Below, piece by piece: positions 1 to 10,716 of a DNA stretch of 64,000 nucleotides. The DNA is taken from contig SGPM01000068.1 in the NCBI GenBank assembly GCA_004802725.1, forward strand, positions 25,558 through 89,557. The letters are read 5' to 3'. This DNA is from Antrodiella citrinella (lineage: Eukaryota; Basidiomycota; Agaricomycetes; Polyporales; Steccherinaceae). Positions within the stretch are counted from its first letter, which is position 1, and each line of letters starts with the position of its first letter. The notes beneath the pieces were generated by a model that was given only the letters and a program-made list of their open reading frames with translations, was not told where the DNA came from and made no database searches. The translations under genes were made by a program, and so were the position numbers.

Positions 1-436
1 CCTTGGTTGTCATTGGCCTCAAAATACTTCGCGGAGGAACCATTGGAGTTGGTTATTCCGACAACCATTCGCGCAGCAAGCGTTGGCAATGACATTTGAA
101 AGACGGGGTTGCTTCTCTTCTTCTGATTGGCCCATGATTGAGGTGTGTTTCCAGAAGCTACCGACTGTTTCTCTACCACACAGATGTCATTATTCTCCTT
201 ACTTGCGCATATGTTCATTGTCGCCATCGGTAGTCATCCGAACATATTCCAACTTCACTCTTCGCCGTGTGGGCTCTTCGAGAATAGCTACTGCACATTC
301 CGAAATATAACCATCCTTCGCCCTCGACATCAATACCACATATTTTTGAGGAAGGGCTTCGCCCATCGAGCTATAAAAGAAGAGACGTGCAGGGATTCCA
401 CATCGGCCTAGTTCTCAACATTCCACAGGTAGAAAT
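1..436 (+). promoter_or_regulatory. Upstream region of the AA9 gene with a TATA box
   Basis: No gene is visible here. A TATAAAA box lies at 372-378, about 60 bp before the ATG at 437, which is a normal distance for a fungal core promoter. Short open frames in this stretch overlap one another and show no family motif. Confidence 0.5.
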
Positions 437-1460
437 ATGTTCTCCACCACTACTACTCTGACCGCTGTTGCCTTCGGTGCACTTCAGGCCTCAAAGGTTG
501 CCGCACACGGTGGTGTCCTATCATACAACATCAACGGCCAAACTTATCAAGGGTACTGTAACATATCTCTACTCATGTCATACGCTAATGTGCTATCAAA
601 GTTTCAAAGCCTACAACACTCCCGTTGGTCAAGTCAGCATCCAGCGCGAATGGGACACCTACTGACCGACCCGACTGACCCTTCCTTACGTTGCAACTCG
701 AACGGCGCCTCTCTCGGTACAGGCCAGCAGTCTGCCACAGTTCCAGGTCAGTCACCATTTCAGTACATCCCCGCCATGTGCTTGCTAATTCTGCGCAGCC
801 GGAGGCACGGTAGTCGCACAGTGGAACACCTGGCCACATGCCATCGGACCCGTCATGGTCTACATGGCCAACTGCAACGGCGCATGCACCACCGCCGACA
901 CGTCCTCCCTGGAGTGATTCAAGATCGACGAGGCTGGTCTCCTCTCGGGTGCGTATCTCTCAATTTGAAGCTTGCAGGCATAATTGTTGACTGACCATCT
1001 TCGTAGGTGACTACTCGACCGGTGAATGGGCGTTGGGCAAGCTCATTGCTGACAATAGTACCTGGACCAATACCGAGTCACCATCCCTGCATCCCTTGCT
1101 CCTGGCGAGTACATGCTCCGCCACGAGGTAAACTCCGCTCCTTCTCATTGACCACTTGTATATATCTGACCTCGTCGACTCCTTGCAGCTTCTTGCTATT
1201 CACACCTCCGACTCACCTCAGTTCTACCCCGAATGCGCTCAGCTCGTCCTCACCGGCTCGGGTATCGCGCAGCCTTCTGGTTCATACCTCGTCAAATTCC
1301 CTGGCGCGTACTCAGCGTGAGTCTCCTATTTTCTCATAACCGTGTACAAGTGTTCATGATCTACTATTGTAGTGCTGATCCTGGTGTCACTATTGATGTC
1401 TACGCGACTCCGGATGCGACTAACTACACCATTCCAGGACCTCCCGTCTGGCAAGGATGA
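437..1460 (+). pseudogene. AA9 lytic polysaccharide monooxygenase, broken by three lesions
   Basis: The family are secreted copper enzymes that oxidatively cleave cellulose. A signal peptide of about 23 residues ends in AHGGV, so the mature protein would begin with the copper-binding N-terminal histidine. Downstream conserved pieces are [25 protein letters not shown], the second copper histidine in MLRHE, and QFYPECAQL. Five short introns can be placed (first 553-601, last ending near 1372). The frame is damaged in three places: a stop at 663-665 where one base seems missing between QREWDTY and TDPTDP; a TGA at 915-917 where the family has Trp in SLEWFKI; and another missing base near 1075-1077 before VTIPASLAPGEY. 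RMT2 follows 270 bp downstream with an intact frame, so I favour a true pseudogene over sequencing error, but cannot exclude the latter. No carbohydrate-binding module follows the catalytic domain. Confidence 0.85.
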
Positions 1461-1700
1461 GCACGAAAGGCACCTTCGGCTGTGTCGAAAAGTTCAAGGA
1501 TTTTCTTGTTGCTTCGATTCGATACATGTATTGTACATGTTGTGTTCGAGATTTGTTGTTTCGATATGTATTTCTGCGTATTCACCTTCAGTACACAGTC
1601 AATGATGACGCATTCCACCTGACAAGTTCGCATTCAGACTCCGCGATTCAGAATCGATCAATATTTCACCCGTCTCACTGGCACAAGTTCAACCACGCTG

Positions 1701-1716
1701 TCTCTCTCTCTCTCTT
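1701..1716. repeat. (TC)8 microsatellite
   Basis: A pure TC dinucleotide run lies just upstream of the RMT2 start codon at 1732. It probably forms part of the promoter or 5' leader, where pyrimidine-rich tracts are common in fungi. Confidence 0.8.
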
Positions 1717-1731
1717 ACAGCAGCACACGCC

Positions 1732-3203
1732 ATGTCCGTGCACAGCGAAGACTCTGATCCAAACTGGGAGGATGCCGATACAGTCGACGAGATCGTCGAA
1801 GCAGGGCGAGACCTCGTGTACAGCATCCTCCAACGCGAGCCTCTCGCGACGATAAAATCCAAGATCGCAGGTGGCGCTCCTGTGTGGTTCCAGATTGAGG
1901 ATGGCACTTCAGCGCTGCACGCTGCTGCTTACAATGAAGATGTAGAGCTGGTGAGATTTTTGATTGGGCAAGGGGCTGTGTGGAACGCAGGTTCGTCCCA
2001 TCTTTATTTGATCTCTATGACCCTCTCAAAATGAAGCAACTTCGTAGTCGATGGGCTGCACAATACCGCTGCTGATATCACTTTGTCAATGAACAACGAA
2101 GAGTGCTATACCCTCATCCGCGACGCAGGGATCCGATCAGGTGAGCTTCAATAGAAAGAAACAATGTCAGTGACTAACCTCAGCGGCCTCACAGAACTTC
2201 TGCTTACTTTGCTCTCTTCAAAGAGCCCGTTGGCAGGGACGTCATTGTCTCTGGTACTCAAGGCCACAGACGACTCCGCGGCCGGTTCAACGGACAATTT
2301 CCTGACTTCCCGTCTCCGGTATACTCATGATGAGCATGGACAAGAGATCTGTCTTGTAAAAGTAAGCGAAACAGAGGACGTTGGTGTGATGATGGGTTGG
2401 GAAAGAAGCATAAGTGAGTCGCATAGGATGTTATTTATGTGGTGCTGAGCTGAGCTGAGATAGTCTGAAGTGAAGGAAACCGTTGATCGACTATGTACTG
2501 GCCATCCGAACCTGCAAGATGGTTTGAAAGTTCTAAATGTAGGATTCGGCTTGGGTATCGTAGGTGCACTTATATAGCTCCCTAATCACAGTATTAATTA
2601 GGTTCTTGTAGATCGACGGCTTCTTCCAATCCCTTGAGGTTCCACCATCACAGCACGTAATCATCGAAGCCCACCCGGATGTCCTGCAGCACATGAAAGA
2701 ACTTGGCTGGTATGAGAACCCAGGTGTGAAAATCCTAGAGGGAAAGTGGCAAGACTTCGTCGAAAGCGACGAGCTGCTATCGGTGGGCGGTTTCGATGTG
2801 ATCTATACCGATACGTTTTCGGAGGATTACAAAGGTGTGTGCTATGTCTGTATTTCATACCACATCTGATGTGTGCTTTACAGCTCTACATGATTTCTTT
2901 GGTCACTTGCCCGATCTACTGGCAGGTCCTGAGTCTCATTTCAGCTTCTTCCATGGTTTAGGAGCAACCAGCAAGTGTCTCCCTCTAATGATCATCGGGC
3001 GTTCGCTAAACTCCCGCACAGATAATACATTCTACGACGTGTATACACACGTATCCGAGCTGCATCTAGCAGATATTGGCATCAATGTAGAGTGGAGCGA
3101 TGTAGATGTGGTCGAGGGCAAGCAAGATAGGTGGAATGAGACTAGGAAGTACTTCTCGGTGCGGACGTATAGGTTACCTCTGGGTAAAATGCGTGGCATG
3201 TAA
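1732..3203 (+). CDS. RMT2: Arginine N-methyltransferase 2 (RMT2 family)
   Basis: RMT2 uses S-adenosylmethionine to methylate the internal (delta) nitrogen of arginine, with ribosomal protein Rpl12 as the known yeast substrate. The N-terminal part is ankyrin-like (SALHAAAYNEDVELVRFL). The methyltransferase core has the SAM-binding motif VLNVGFGLGI, the acidic strand end VIIEAHP, and the C-terminal block ELHLADIGINVEW. Six introns restore one continuous frame of about 400 residues, normal for the family. One of them, 2971-3021, must use a GC donor (A|GCAAGT), because the nearest GT donor leads straight to a stop. The ATG at 1732 matches the usual fungal start. The gene ends 87 bp from the stop of the convergent histidinol-phosphatase gene. 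Confidence 0.93.
2971..3021 (+). other. GC-AG intron in RMT2
   Basis: The donor reads A|GCAAGT, the textbook GC-type donor, and the acceptor is CGCACAG. Splicing joins GLGATN to NTFYDVYTHVSEL in frame. Using the nearby GTGTCT as donor would create an immediate TAA. Confidence 0.75.
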
Positions 3204-3290
3204 AATGCAAAACTGATTTATGTGCGTTCAAATTCCTAGCGTGCGTGTGAGACATGAAGCTGAAAAATCGGATGGATCACTCACTACAAC

Positions 3291-4335
3291 TTATGGCAAG
3301 TTGGAGATGCTCTGGCTCCAAAACTTGTGCTCCAGGTAATTGTCAGCCACCTTTCGTGGGCGTGTATACCGGCCTGCAGTGTGAGGCTGGTCTGTACGGT
3401 CCAGCACCCATATCTCCTGAATACCCAATCGCTCCACGTACTCCTTCATACGAGCGTAGTTGAGGCCAACAGCGTGTGGACCATGACTATCATCTGACAG
3501 AGTGAATCTTCCATCGTAACGTTGTATCAGCTGTATTTTACAGTCAGACGCGATATCACATGTGAGCACAGCAACACTCACTCTGACAACATCTTCTCCT
3601 GGGTATGAGGAAGACCAGCCTTTCCGCAGGGCCGCTGCATTCAACTCAAACAATGCACCGTATTCTGCGGCGTAGCGTACATTCCGCTCCAGCTTTGCCC
3701 AAGCTTCAGGATGGGACTCAAGCGACAGATCTGGATCGTACAGCCGGCAGAGGTCGATGTGTCCGATAAGTTCTGGATGAAAGCGCTGCAGCAGCTCATA
3801 CTGGGCATCAAAGTATGAGCAAAGAAAGGCTCCCATGCACGCGTCATCAGAACCGCCCTGGAAACTGGCTAATGCCTTCTTGTAAGCTTCAGCGTCGAAA
3901 TCGATAGGGATGCCGTTCACATGGTGCAAGGATCCGACGAGGTATTCGATGCGACCCGCATATTTGTCAAGCAGAGTTTGAAGGTTGTTCAGGTCGAGAG
4001 TAGATATGAACTCTGTCTCGAGGCCCACCAACAGAGTTATGTCGCTCGAATATAGGTCTTTGAGGCGATGTGCTTCGGACAAGAAATTGTCAAACTGATC
4101 TGCAAGCGCATCAACTAGAAGAGAGGCCTGCGAACATCAGAACCATGGGGGATTTTGAGTACCAAGCAAGGCTCACCTCTTCCGGATACAGATCCTGTGG
4201 GCGATAACGCGGGACGTGTTCGGTCAATCCGTACAGTTCAAAGCCCTGCCGGACTGCCTCTTTGACGACATCCTCGAGTGTCCCCACTGCATGTTTGCAG
4301 AATTGGCCCGAGTGGGAGTGAAGACTGAAAGGCAT
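3291..4335 (-). CDS. HIS2: Histidinol-phosphatase (PHP family)
   Basis: Converts L-histidinol phosphate to L-histidinol in histidine biosynthesis; a cytosolic metal enzyme. Two exons (4177-4335 and 3291-4127) join over a GT-AG intron of 49 bp to give 331 residues, a normal length. PHP metal-binding motifs are present in order: FSLHSHSGQFC at the N-terminus, YGLTEHVPRY, GLETEF, GSLHHVNG, IGHIDLCRLY and FTLSDDSHGPHAVG. The start at 4335 puts MPFSLHSHSG first, as in other fungal HIS2 proteins. It is divergent from the membrane-protein gene at 4611, with 275 bp between start codons, and convergent with RMT2. It is a single biosynthetic gene without other HIS genes nearby, as usual in fungi. Confidence 0.93.
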
Positions 4336-4453
4336 ATTGGCCAGTGGTATGACCTTGCCAAGGAAGTAGTCTCAGTCGATCAGCTTCGGATAGTGCCGTG
4401 TCCCATCATCAGCGCAATCATTGCTCTGCACCGCTTCCTCCAACCCGAGACAG

Positions 4454-4460
4454 TATATAA
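4454..4460 (+). promoter_or_regulatory. TATA box between HIS2 and the 4611 gene
   Basis: TATATAA sits 151 bp upstream of the ATG at 4611 in a 275-bp divergent promoter. Given the distance it most likely directs the plus-strand gene. Confidence 0.45.
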
Positions 4461-4610
4461 ACCCACTCTCGTTGCTGATGGCGTCGTCGGCGGGTCTCTC
4501 TTTTACCCTCCAACCCTTTTCGTTCGCAAAGCTTTGCAGTCGGCTGGAACGACTTTTTATTTTTCTCTCCGTAAATTTCTAAAACGTCCAACTCAATTCA
4601 CGCAACGACC

Positions 4611-5722
4611 ATGCCCAACACAATCGTATTGGTACGTAGAATTCTGATGAGAACGGGCTGTCTGAATGGGCTGACGTTTCCTGTCAATGTAGTATTTCAC
4701 GCCCCGTCAGCACCCCGATATCGAGTTACCATTTGCTCTCCGTGGTTATGTACGCTTTGAGATCATTCATCTGGGAAGCAGAATTCACTGACATATGTAT
4801 AGTGTTCCCAAGAGGTCTGGGAGAAGAGGTTACCTGCCTTCGTTCGGAAAGCCTCACGATTCCACCATATGGTGTTTGAATGGGTGTGGTTTGCGGTCTT
4901 CATCGCGTACGCATAGATCGATCCTCCGGTTCACTTCAGCGGCTGATCTTCCTTCGTAGTGCTATGATTGGTGTGCCAATTGCGATGTACCAAGTCGCCT
5001 GGGACAAATTGCCAGAAGACAAGGACGAGAAGGAGTTTGGCACGGATAATTGGTGGTCGCACAACTCATTTGACAGGGCGTGGAAGTGCAGGCTCATCAG
5101 CTTCGCGTCCTGGTTGGCTGTCACACTTTTGTGCTATATTCCAATTATCACGTGGAAAACTTCTGTGCGTACCTATGATTCTTGTATCTCATGACATGGC
5201 TCATGATATTACAGGGCAAGAATGCTGTCAACAAGATGCTAAAGCAGTGGGAGGAGCAGGACAAGGCTCTGAAGCCTAACCAGGCGGTGCCTGTTTGGAG
5301 GATGAGAACTCCCGGATTTCTCTCCAACCAAATTGTGAGTGTAAATTATTCTGCTCTGGTCTATCATATCTACAAATCCCTCTTCCTCGCAGAAATTGGT
5401 CATTGACGCACCCGGCAACCCACCATTCTCCTCCTTCCATCCCAACTCGAATCTTCCCCCATACATCGTGAACGGCCCTCTCGATCCCAACGCAGCATAC
5501 TACTACCAACCCATGGGCGGGTATCCCAACGCACCCGTCAGTGCACCCAACTACAATGCGTCTCGACCCTCCGACGCACAGTACCCGGCCCCACCCCCGA
5601 CCTCCGTCAGCGGTCTCCCGTTGTTCAATGGAAACGATGAGAAGCAAGGCGGATATATCCCGCCGCTGGATCCAAATGCTGACCCGGAGAAGCAGGAGGC
5701 TTTCGAGAATATCCGGGTCTAA
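4611..5722 (+). CDS. Conserved small membrane protein, function unknown
   Basis: I do not recognise a named family. Conceptual splicing gives about 270 residues from six exons; the first (4611-4631) encodes only MPNTIVL. Two hydrophobic segments follow, one around VFEWVWFAVFIAAMIGVPIAMY and one around FASWLAVTLLCYIPIITW, separated by a hydrophilic loop containing DNWWSHNSFDRAWK. The C-terminal third is rich in Pro, Asn and Tyr (NPPFSSFHPNSNLPPY) and looks disordered, probably a cytosolic tail. Intron borders are all GT-AG. The combination of well-ordered membrane segments and clean splice sites makes a real gene very likely. The product may sit in an endomembrane, which is inference only. Confidence 0.75.
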
Positions 5723-6318
5723 TGTATTGATGGACTCCGAAGTTCTGTACTTGCGATTTGTGTTGCACTCTACCCAGTGCCGTTAGTCCATACGCCCATC
5801 TTGTAGGCTATGGTTGGATCGTCTTATGAAATTTACGACCTTTTTACGACCATTTGAAATGTTCAGAAGTACGTATGGGTGAATCATGTCGAGAGCAAGC
5901 TTCGGAAAGTTCGGGTCATTCCCAAGCACTACCAATCAAAGGTGAGAGGTACTACCGCTTCAGTAGGCTCGTTCCCATCCGTTTTGGGACTCGCAGGCTC
6001 CTTACCCAAAGCTCACCCCCCTCTTGCCTTTTTGCGTTCGATTGGCCACGCGAGTCTACCGCTTCGGCTGAACCTCCTCGTCTCGCTCCTCCACATGTTG
6101 GTTTTGTTGGTTTCACCGTCGACATTACGTATAGGAACTCCTATATTGTGGCGAGCTTCTACTGAGGACAAATGTACGGAGTATCCAAGAAATCTGCATT
6201 ATGAAAAACCGTCCTATGTTACATAGCACCCAGAACTTGAAGGAAGTGGTAGGGCAAATCCGTTGTAAAGAAAGACAAAGGAAGAAATCGGACTGCAAAG
6301 GAAAAAGAAAATCTCTCA
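5723..6318. other. Convergent intergenic region holding a short repeat
   Basis: This is the 3' side of both neighbouring genes. Open frames here are short and without motifs. The only structure seen is the 92-bp repeat at 5964-6055 described separately. Confidence 0.5.
5964..6055 (+). mobile_element. Short dispersed element, copy A, with flanking direct repeat
   Basis: The unit starts TAGGCTCGTTCCCATCCGTT and ends GGCCACGCGAGT. Copy B at 59576-59649 has the same ends and shares internal AAGCTCAC and TGCCTTTTT blocks. Copy A is flanked by a 12-bp direct repeat, CTACCGCTTCAG on the left (5952-5963) and CTACCGCTTCGG on the right (6056-6067), 11 of 12 bases identical, which looks like a target-site duplication. 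The element has no coding capacity. It could be a very short SINE-like or internally deleted element; the class is not determined. Confidence 0.6.
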
Positions 6319-8728
6319 TCAAGCGTATGGTCGTGGCTCCTTGTCGTTGAATTCCCTAACAGACTGATGCACGTCCGTCTTCGGTGTGTTGTTCTGTAAC
6401 TGAGGCGCACTTTCTAGTGGGTAACCCCCATCCGAGTCGACAGGCTTCTGCTGTGCAAGATACGCGCGATCCTGAATCGGGCTCAACGTCACCGTCAACA
6501 CGGCCGCCAATGCACTCCAGGGGATGAGGGAGATGAAGCACCACTTCAAGGCGTTTCTGAATGCGTCTTTGACGAGTTGCTGGACGTTTGGAGGGAGACC
6601 GCTAATGTCTTGCAGGGAGGTGAGACTGGAAGAAGCCGTCGCTGCAGTAAGGGAGGATATGTCTGAGTTGGAGAACGCGCCGGAGGCAATAGCACCAGCG
6701 ATGAATGTGTTGACTTTGGCATTCAAGACTGCGCCACACTGCGCAAGACCCACGGTACCACCGAAAGAGCGGAACTACGTGATTGCACAGGTCAGTGACG
6801 CAATTATGGTGATGTGACTAGGTGGGTCAAGAACTCACGAATAGTGACAGCGCAGAGACGACGGCAACAAGAGCTTCTGGTTGGGAGAATCGAGCATGGA
6901 CGGCAAGGGGACCGAGTGACAAGCCTACACCAACGCCTGCCATGGCCATGAAGCTATTGGAATATCAGGAATGAGTAAACGTATGTCTGCAAGCAGAGGA
7001 CAAGTAACTAACCCATCGACTTGGCTCTGGTTGTTGTGCTCCATACCCAATGAAATCAATCCCAAAGCGACAGTTTCGACAATGCCTCCTAGAATGGCAG
7101 GATATTTAGGCTGTTCTTGTGGTGAGTTGTCTCTGCATTAGATCGATAATTCGATAGACCGTACCTGTCTCCATATCTTGATTGCATAGATGGAGATTAT
7201 GCTTCCACCTCCCTGAGGTGAACCATTAGCATGTGTAGCGGTAGGATAGTATGCAATGCACGTACCATTCCGGGAGCAAAATAGATCAATTGCGCACCAG
7301 CCTTGTCAGGAGACAGCCCGTTCACAATCGTCGAGAAGATCGCAACGAAATAGAACATGACCAGCATGATAACGCCAGTGACAAAAGTTGCATACATCAC
7401 CACACAAACGTCCAGCGAGCGGAACAGCGACATCGGAATCATCGGGTCAACGAACAACCTCGAGCTGTTGTCAGAGGTCTCGCCGATGTGTTCCAGAACC
7501 ACTTCCCAAATGACGAATCCGATGGCCAGAACACCTCCGATGACCCAGCTCACGATGACTTTGGTCTCGCTCCAGCGTTCGGATGAACCCCAGTTGAGAG
7601 CAAGGAGGACAAGTATGCCCGCGCCCATGAACATGATCGCACCGATCCAGTCAACTCGGAACAGTCTGCGTCCGAAAGATTCCTTGTGTCCGACATTTGA
7701 CGAGTCAGGCAGTTCTCTGATCACAGCAGACTTAGTCCTGCCCCTGAGCAGAACGAACGCGATTACCATCGCGGCGGCTGCACAAGGGAGACTGAACGTG
7801 AAATATTAGGACGGTTGAAAAAATTCTACGGGAGTGTAGGACTTACTTGATCGCGAAAACCCAGCGGAAGGACACGTTAAACAATGCACCACCAATGAAT
7901 GGACCCAAACAAAACCCGATCGTGTAAAGGAAGAACATAGCACTCTGCTGCCAGTTGTTCGCGTCTAGAGACACAGAGTCGGCCAAAATGATTCGAACAG
8001 CCTGTGTCCACGTTGTCAGTCTGATATGAAGACTAGATAGCACTGGTACTCACCGCGAGCAGCCCTGCTGCGCCAATACCGGCGATACCTCTGCCTGCTA
8101 ACAGGGTGGGCATATTGTTACTGCCAGTACTGATGGCACTGCCGACCATGAAGAGTAGCAGTGCAAGCTGGAGGGTCCAGTGGCGTCCGAAGATATCCGC
8201 AAATGTCGCGAAGAGCGGAAGGAACACAGTGGATGTCAATAGATAGACGGTTCCAATGTAGCTAGTAGGTGTTCAATGAAGACTCCGTTATTCAAATGTC
8301 GGTGATAGCTCACCTTTGCAGAGGCAATGAATTGAATATTGACTACGAGACGTGTCAGACGCGTTTGTAGTTGTGAGAAATTAAAAAATGGCGTACAGCA
8401 ATGTGGGCTTGCGCAGTGGCAACGACTGTTGGGTAGCAGGTGAGTATGTATGATGGCACCGATAAACGAACGTGCACGTACTCGTGTAATCCAAGGTTTC
8501 CAAGAAGACTGGAAGCGCGAGTCCAATCATGAGAATGATTGTCTTGATTATTTGAGTGCGAGTAGACGATTTGGGCAGTGTCGATGAAGTCGTGCCATTG
8601 GAGTCATTGGAGGTAGTGACAGGCTGTCCCTCATCCCGCTGCTCGGCCTGAGCAGCAGTCTGGAGTGGGTGGACCGCACCCTTGCGCTCCTGGCGTTTCC
8701 TCTTCACGTACTTGTATAAGAAGTACAT
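6319..8728 (-). CDS. Major facilitator superfamily drug:H+ antiporter (DHA2-like, 14 TM)
   Basis: A plasma-membrane proton antiporter of the type that exports toxic small molecules. After a hydrophilic N-terminus of about 65 residues the first membrane segment contains IIKTIILMIGLALPVFLETLDYT. Motif A appears as FATFADIFGRHW and the antiporter signature motif C as GFCLGPFIGG; further membrane helices follow through to WCFISLIPWSALAAVLTV, then a short acidic tail. Around eight introns, some separating exons shorter than 35 nt near 8270-8420, are needed; all checked borders are GT-AG and keep the frame. Substrate cannot be told from sequence. Divergent from BET5 with 577 bp between starts. Confidence 0.88.
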
Positions 8729-9305
8729 CGCGGAGGGATGAACGAGGGGGTCGACTGAAGCCTTTCACCTAGCGGTGAAGAAGGAAGGGGGTATAAAGTA
8801 TCAGATAAGGGTCATTGGTATTTGGCTCTCGAGGTCTTTATACGTGGGTGTGTTTGTCTCGAAAATGATCGTGACCCTGCCTGCCGTCTGGTGCCACAAT
8901 AGTTCTAGTACTTATGGCACTGCACCTGTCAAACATTTGCCCACTGTGCAATATCATACAACAGCTCATCTGCCCCGCTATCAGTTCCGAGACTGCGGAT
9001 ATGATGGCAGAAGAGTTAGAATTTCAGGTCGCAGCACGTTGAACGGGAAAACAGTACCGGTTGCCAGAGGGTTCTTGACTGCTGCCAGACTCGTCGGAAA
9101 TTCGGAGGCAGGATAAAAGTGACGACTGTACCGCAACATAGGAATATGGATCAAGTACGTTTTCCCTCGGTATGCAGGGTGATTTCTGGAGATTAGAGGG
9201 ACAAGTAGAGGTGGCTGGTGGCTGTGCCGTGACCTTGCCTTTCTCGGCGTGGTTATGGGCGCTACATGTACAAGCAGCACCGGTTGGACGTTGACGAATG
9301 CACTC
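8729..9305. promoter_or_regulatory. Divergent promoter region between MFS gene and BET5
   Basis: This holds the upstream regions of both genes. Overlapping open frames on both strands lack recognisable motifs and start with non-ATG codons or end quickly. No clear TATA box was found for either gene. Confidence 0.4.
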
Positions 9306-10035
9306 ATGACGATCTATAGTCTATACATATATGATAGGCTAGTGCTCTCCGTATAGTTTTGATTTGCCACTGAACTGTTTTCACAGGCATTGCATATGCG
9401 TGTACTATCAGGACTGGCATAGAACAAGGCACCCGCGCGCTGCAGTAGAGGGAGGCCTCCTTCCTGCGGTGTCGCGTCAAATGTATCATACTCGTCCGGA
9501 GGCTCCTCATGGAAACTACACTAGCCCTCGAAACACGCTCAACTCATCATCCGGTGTGGTCGTTGCCGTCAATGATGAGGAGACTACCCCCGAGAGCACT
9601 GCGGCGCAGACACCCATCCCGCAAACCGGACTGCCGTTTGATGAAGAGGCAAAGCTGGTGTACGGCGTGGTGCTCTCGCTAAGAAACATGATTAGGAAGC
9701 TGTCAGGAAAGTGCGTGGCTCATATTCTGATCAGAGTTCGTTACTCTCTTAACCCACGCCTCACCGATAGAGACGAGCAATTCGTCAATTACCGCACGTC
9801 TTCGTACAAGATGCATCTTTACGAAACGCTCTCCGGATACAAGTTCGTCATGCTAAGCGACCCAAACGCAGATTCCCTCCGCTTCGTCTTGCGACAGATC
9901 TACGCAGGACCCTTCCTGGAGTATGTCGTTCGCAATCCGCTTACCTCTATGGACTCGAGGGAACGTGGTATCGATAACGAGTATTTCCGCACGAGCACAG
10001 ACAGAATGGTCAGAGGACTGAGTGTATACCAGTAG
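9306..10035 (+). CDS. BET5: TRAPP complex subunit BET5 (TRAPPC1)
   Basis: A longin-fold subunit of the TRAPP tethering complex, the exchange factor for the Rab GTPase Ypt1 in ER-to-Golgi transport. Three exons (9306-9337, 9387-9710, 9771-10035) sum to 621 nt, giving 206 residues. Conserved parts are MTIYSLYIYDRHCICVYYQ at the start, GLPFDEEAKLVYGVVLSLRN, FVNYRTSSYKMHLYET, and FVLRQIYAGPFLEYVVRNP. The first 32-nt exon is joined by an intron whose donor is GC (AG|GCTAGT) because only that junction rebuilds the conserved DRHC. A serine-rich insertion between the first strands (about residues 40-75) is typical of fungal BET5. Confidence 0.92.
9338..9386 (+). other. GC-AG intron in BET5
   Basis: The donor is AG|GCTAGT and the acceptor TTTCACAG, 49 bp apart. 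Any GT donor nearby either changes phase or adds residues and destroys the conserved YDRHCICVYYQ block. Confidence 0.65.
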
Positions 10036-10716
10036 AAGACATTCTCGTGTATGTTTGACGTCTGAAGCAACCCGGTTTCCTGGAACTCCTTCGTGAAGTA
10101 TGGCCGCTGACCATCGGACAATCTGCGATATCGATCTCAGGCGAATGACAGCATTCACTTCGAATATCTTCCTCTTTCTCAGTAGGCCAGACGTAGCGGT
10201 TCGGAGGAATTTCGAGGAACTGCATAAGTCGAGCGTCCTACTTTAACATCGTCAAACGGCCCAGGTACTCTCATCCATTCGGTGTGTGCATGTCAGGTGC
10301 ATATCGGACTGTATGTACTATACAATCAGTCTCAGGGATGTCGTGCATGATCCAGAGTTATGACACCGGTACCACCAACGTCGCGCGTACTCCTTCCTGC
10401 ATGTGGAAACAACGCGGAAATGTTGCCTACACATGCAACGTAATTTTGATCGTGTACGTTCATTGAAACCCTCGCAATCTGCTTGTTCACCCTCATGGAA
10501 CATGTCATGGAATGTATGAACGAAGCTCAGGTTCAGACTCTCCGGGCCGAGCGCGTACAAGCGTTCAGCAGAAGAGAGCGCTCTATGTATGGGGTAGATC
10601 TACAGTAATGTGGTGGGATGTACAAGTTTGTTAACATAACTGCAAGCAAGCATGTGTATGGTGGATAGCAAGGACAAAACAAATTCGAACACGCCGAGTA
10701 ACCTGAGATAGCAGCT
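10036..10716. other. Convergent intergenic region, nothing recognised
   Basis: The stretch lies between the stops of BET5 and the FUN30-like gene. A minus-strand frame at 10318-10560 has a protein-like start (ALGPESLNLSF) but no supporting splice partners, so I do not call it a gene. Confidence 0.4.

Noticed and set aside
10318..10560. Minus-strand frame with a protein-like start (ALGPESLNLSF)
   Set aside because: It stands alone between two convergent genes, with no splice partners that continue the sense.
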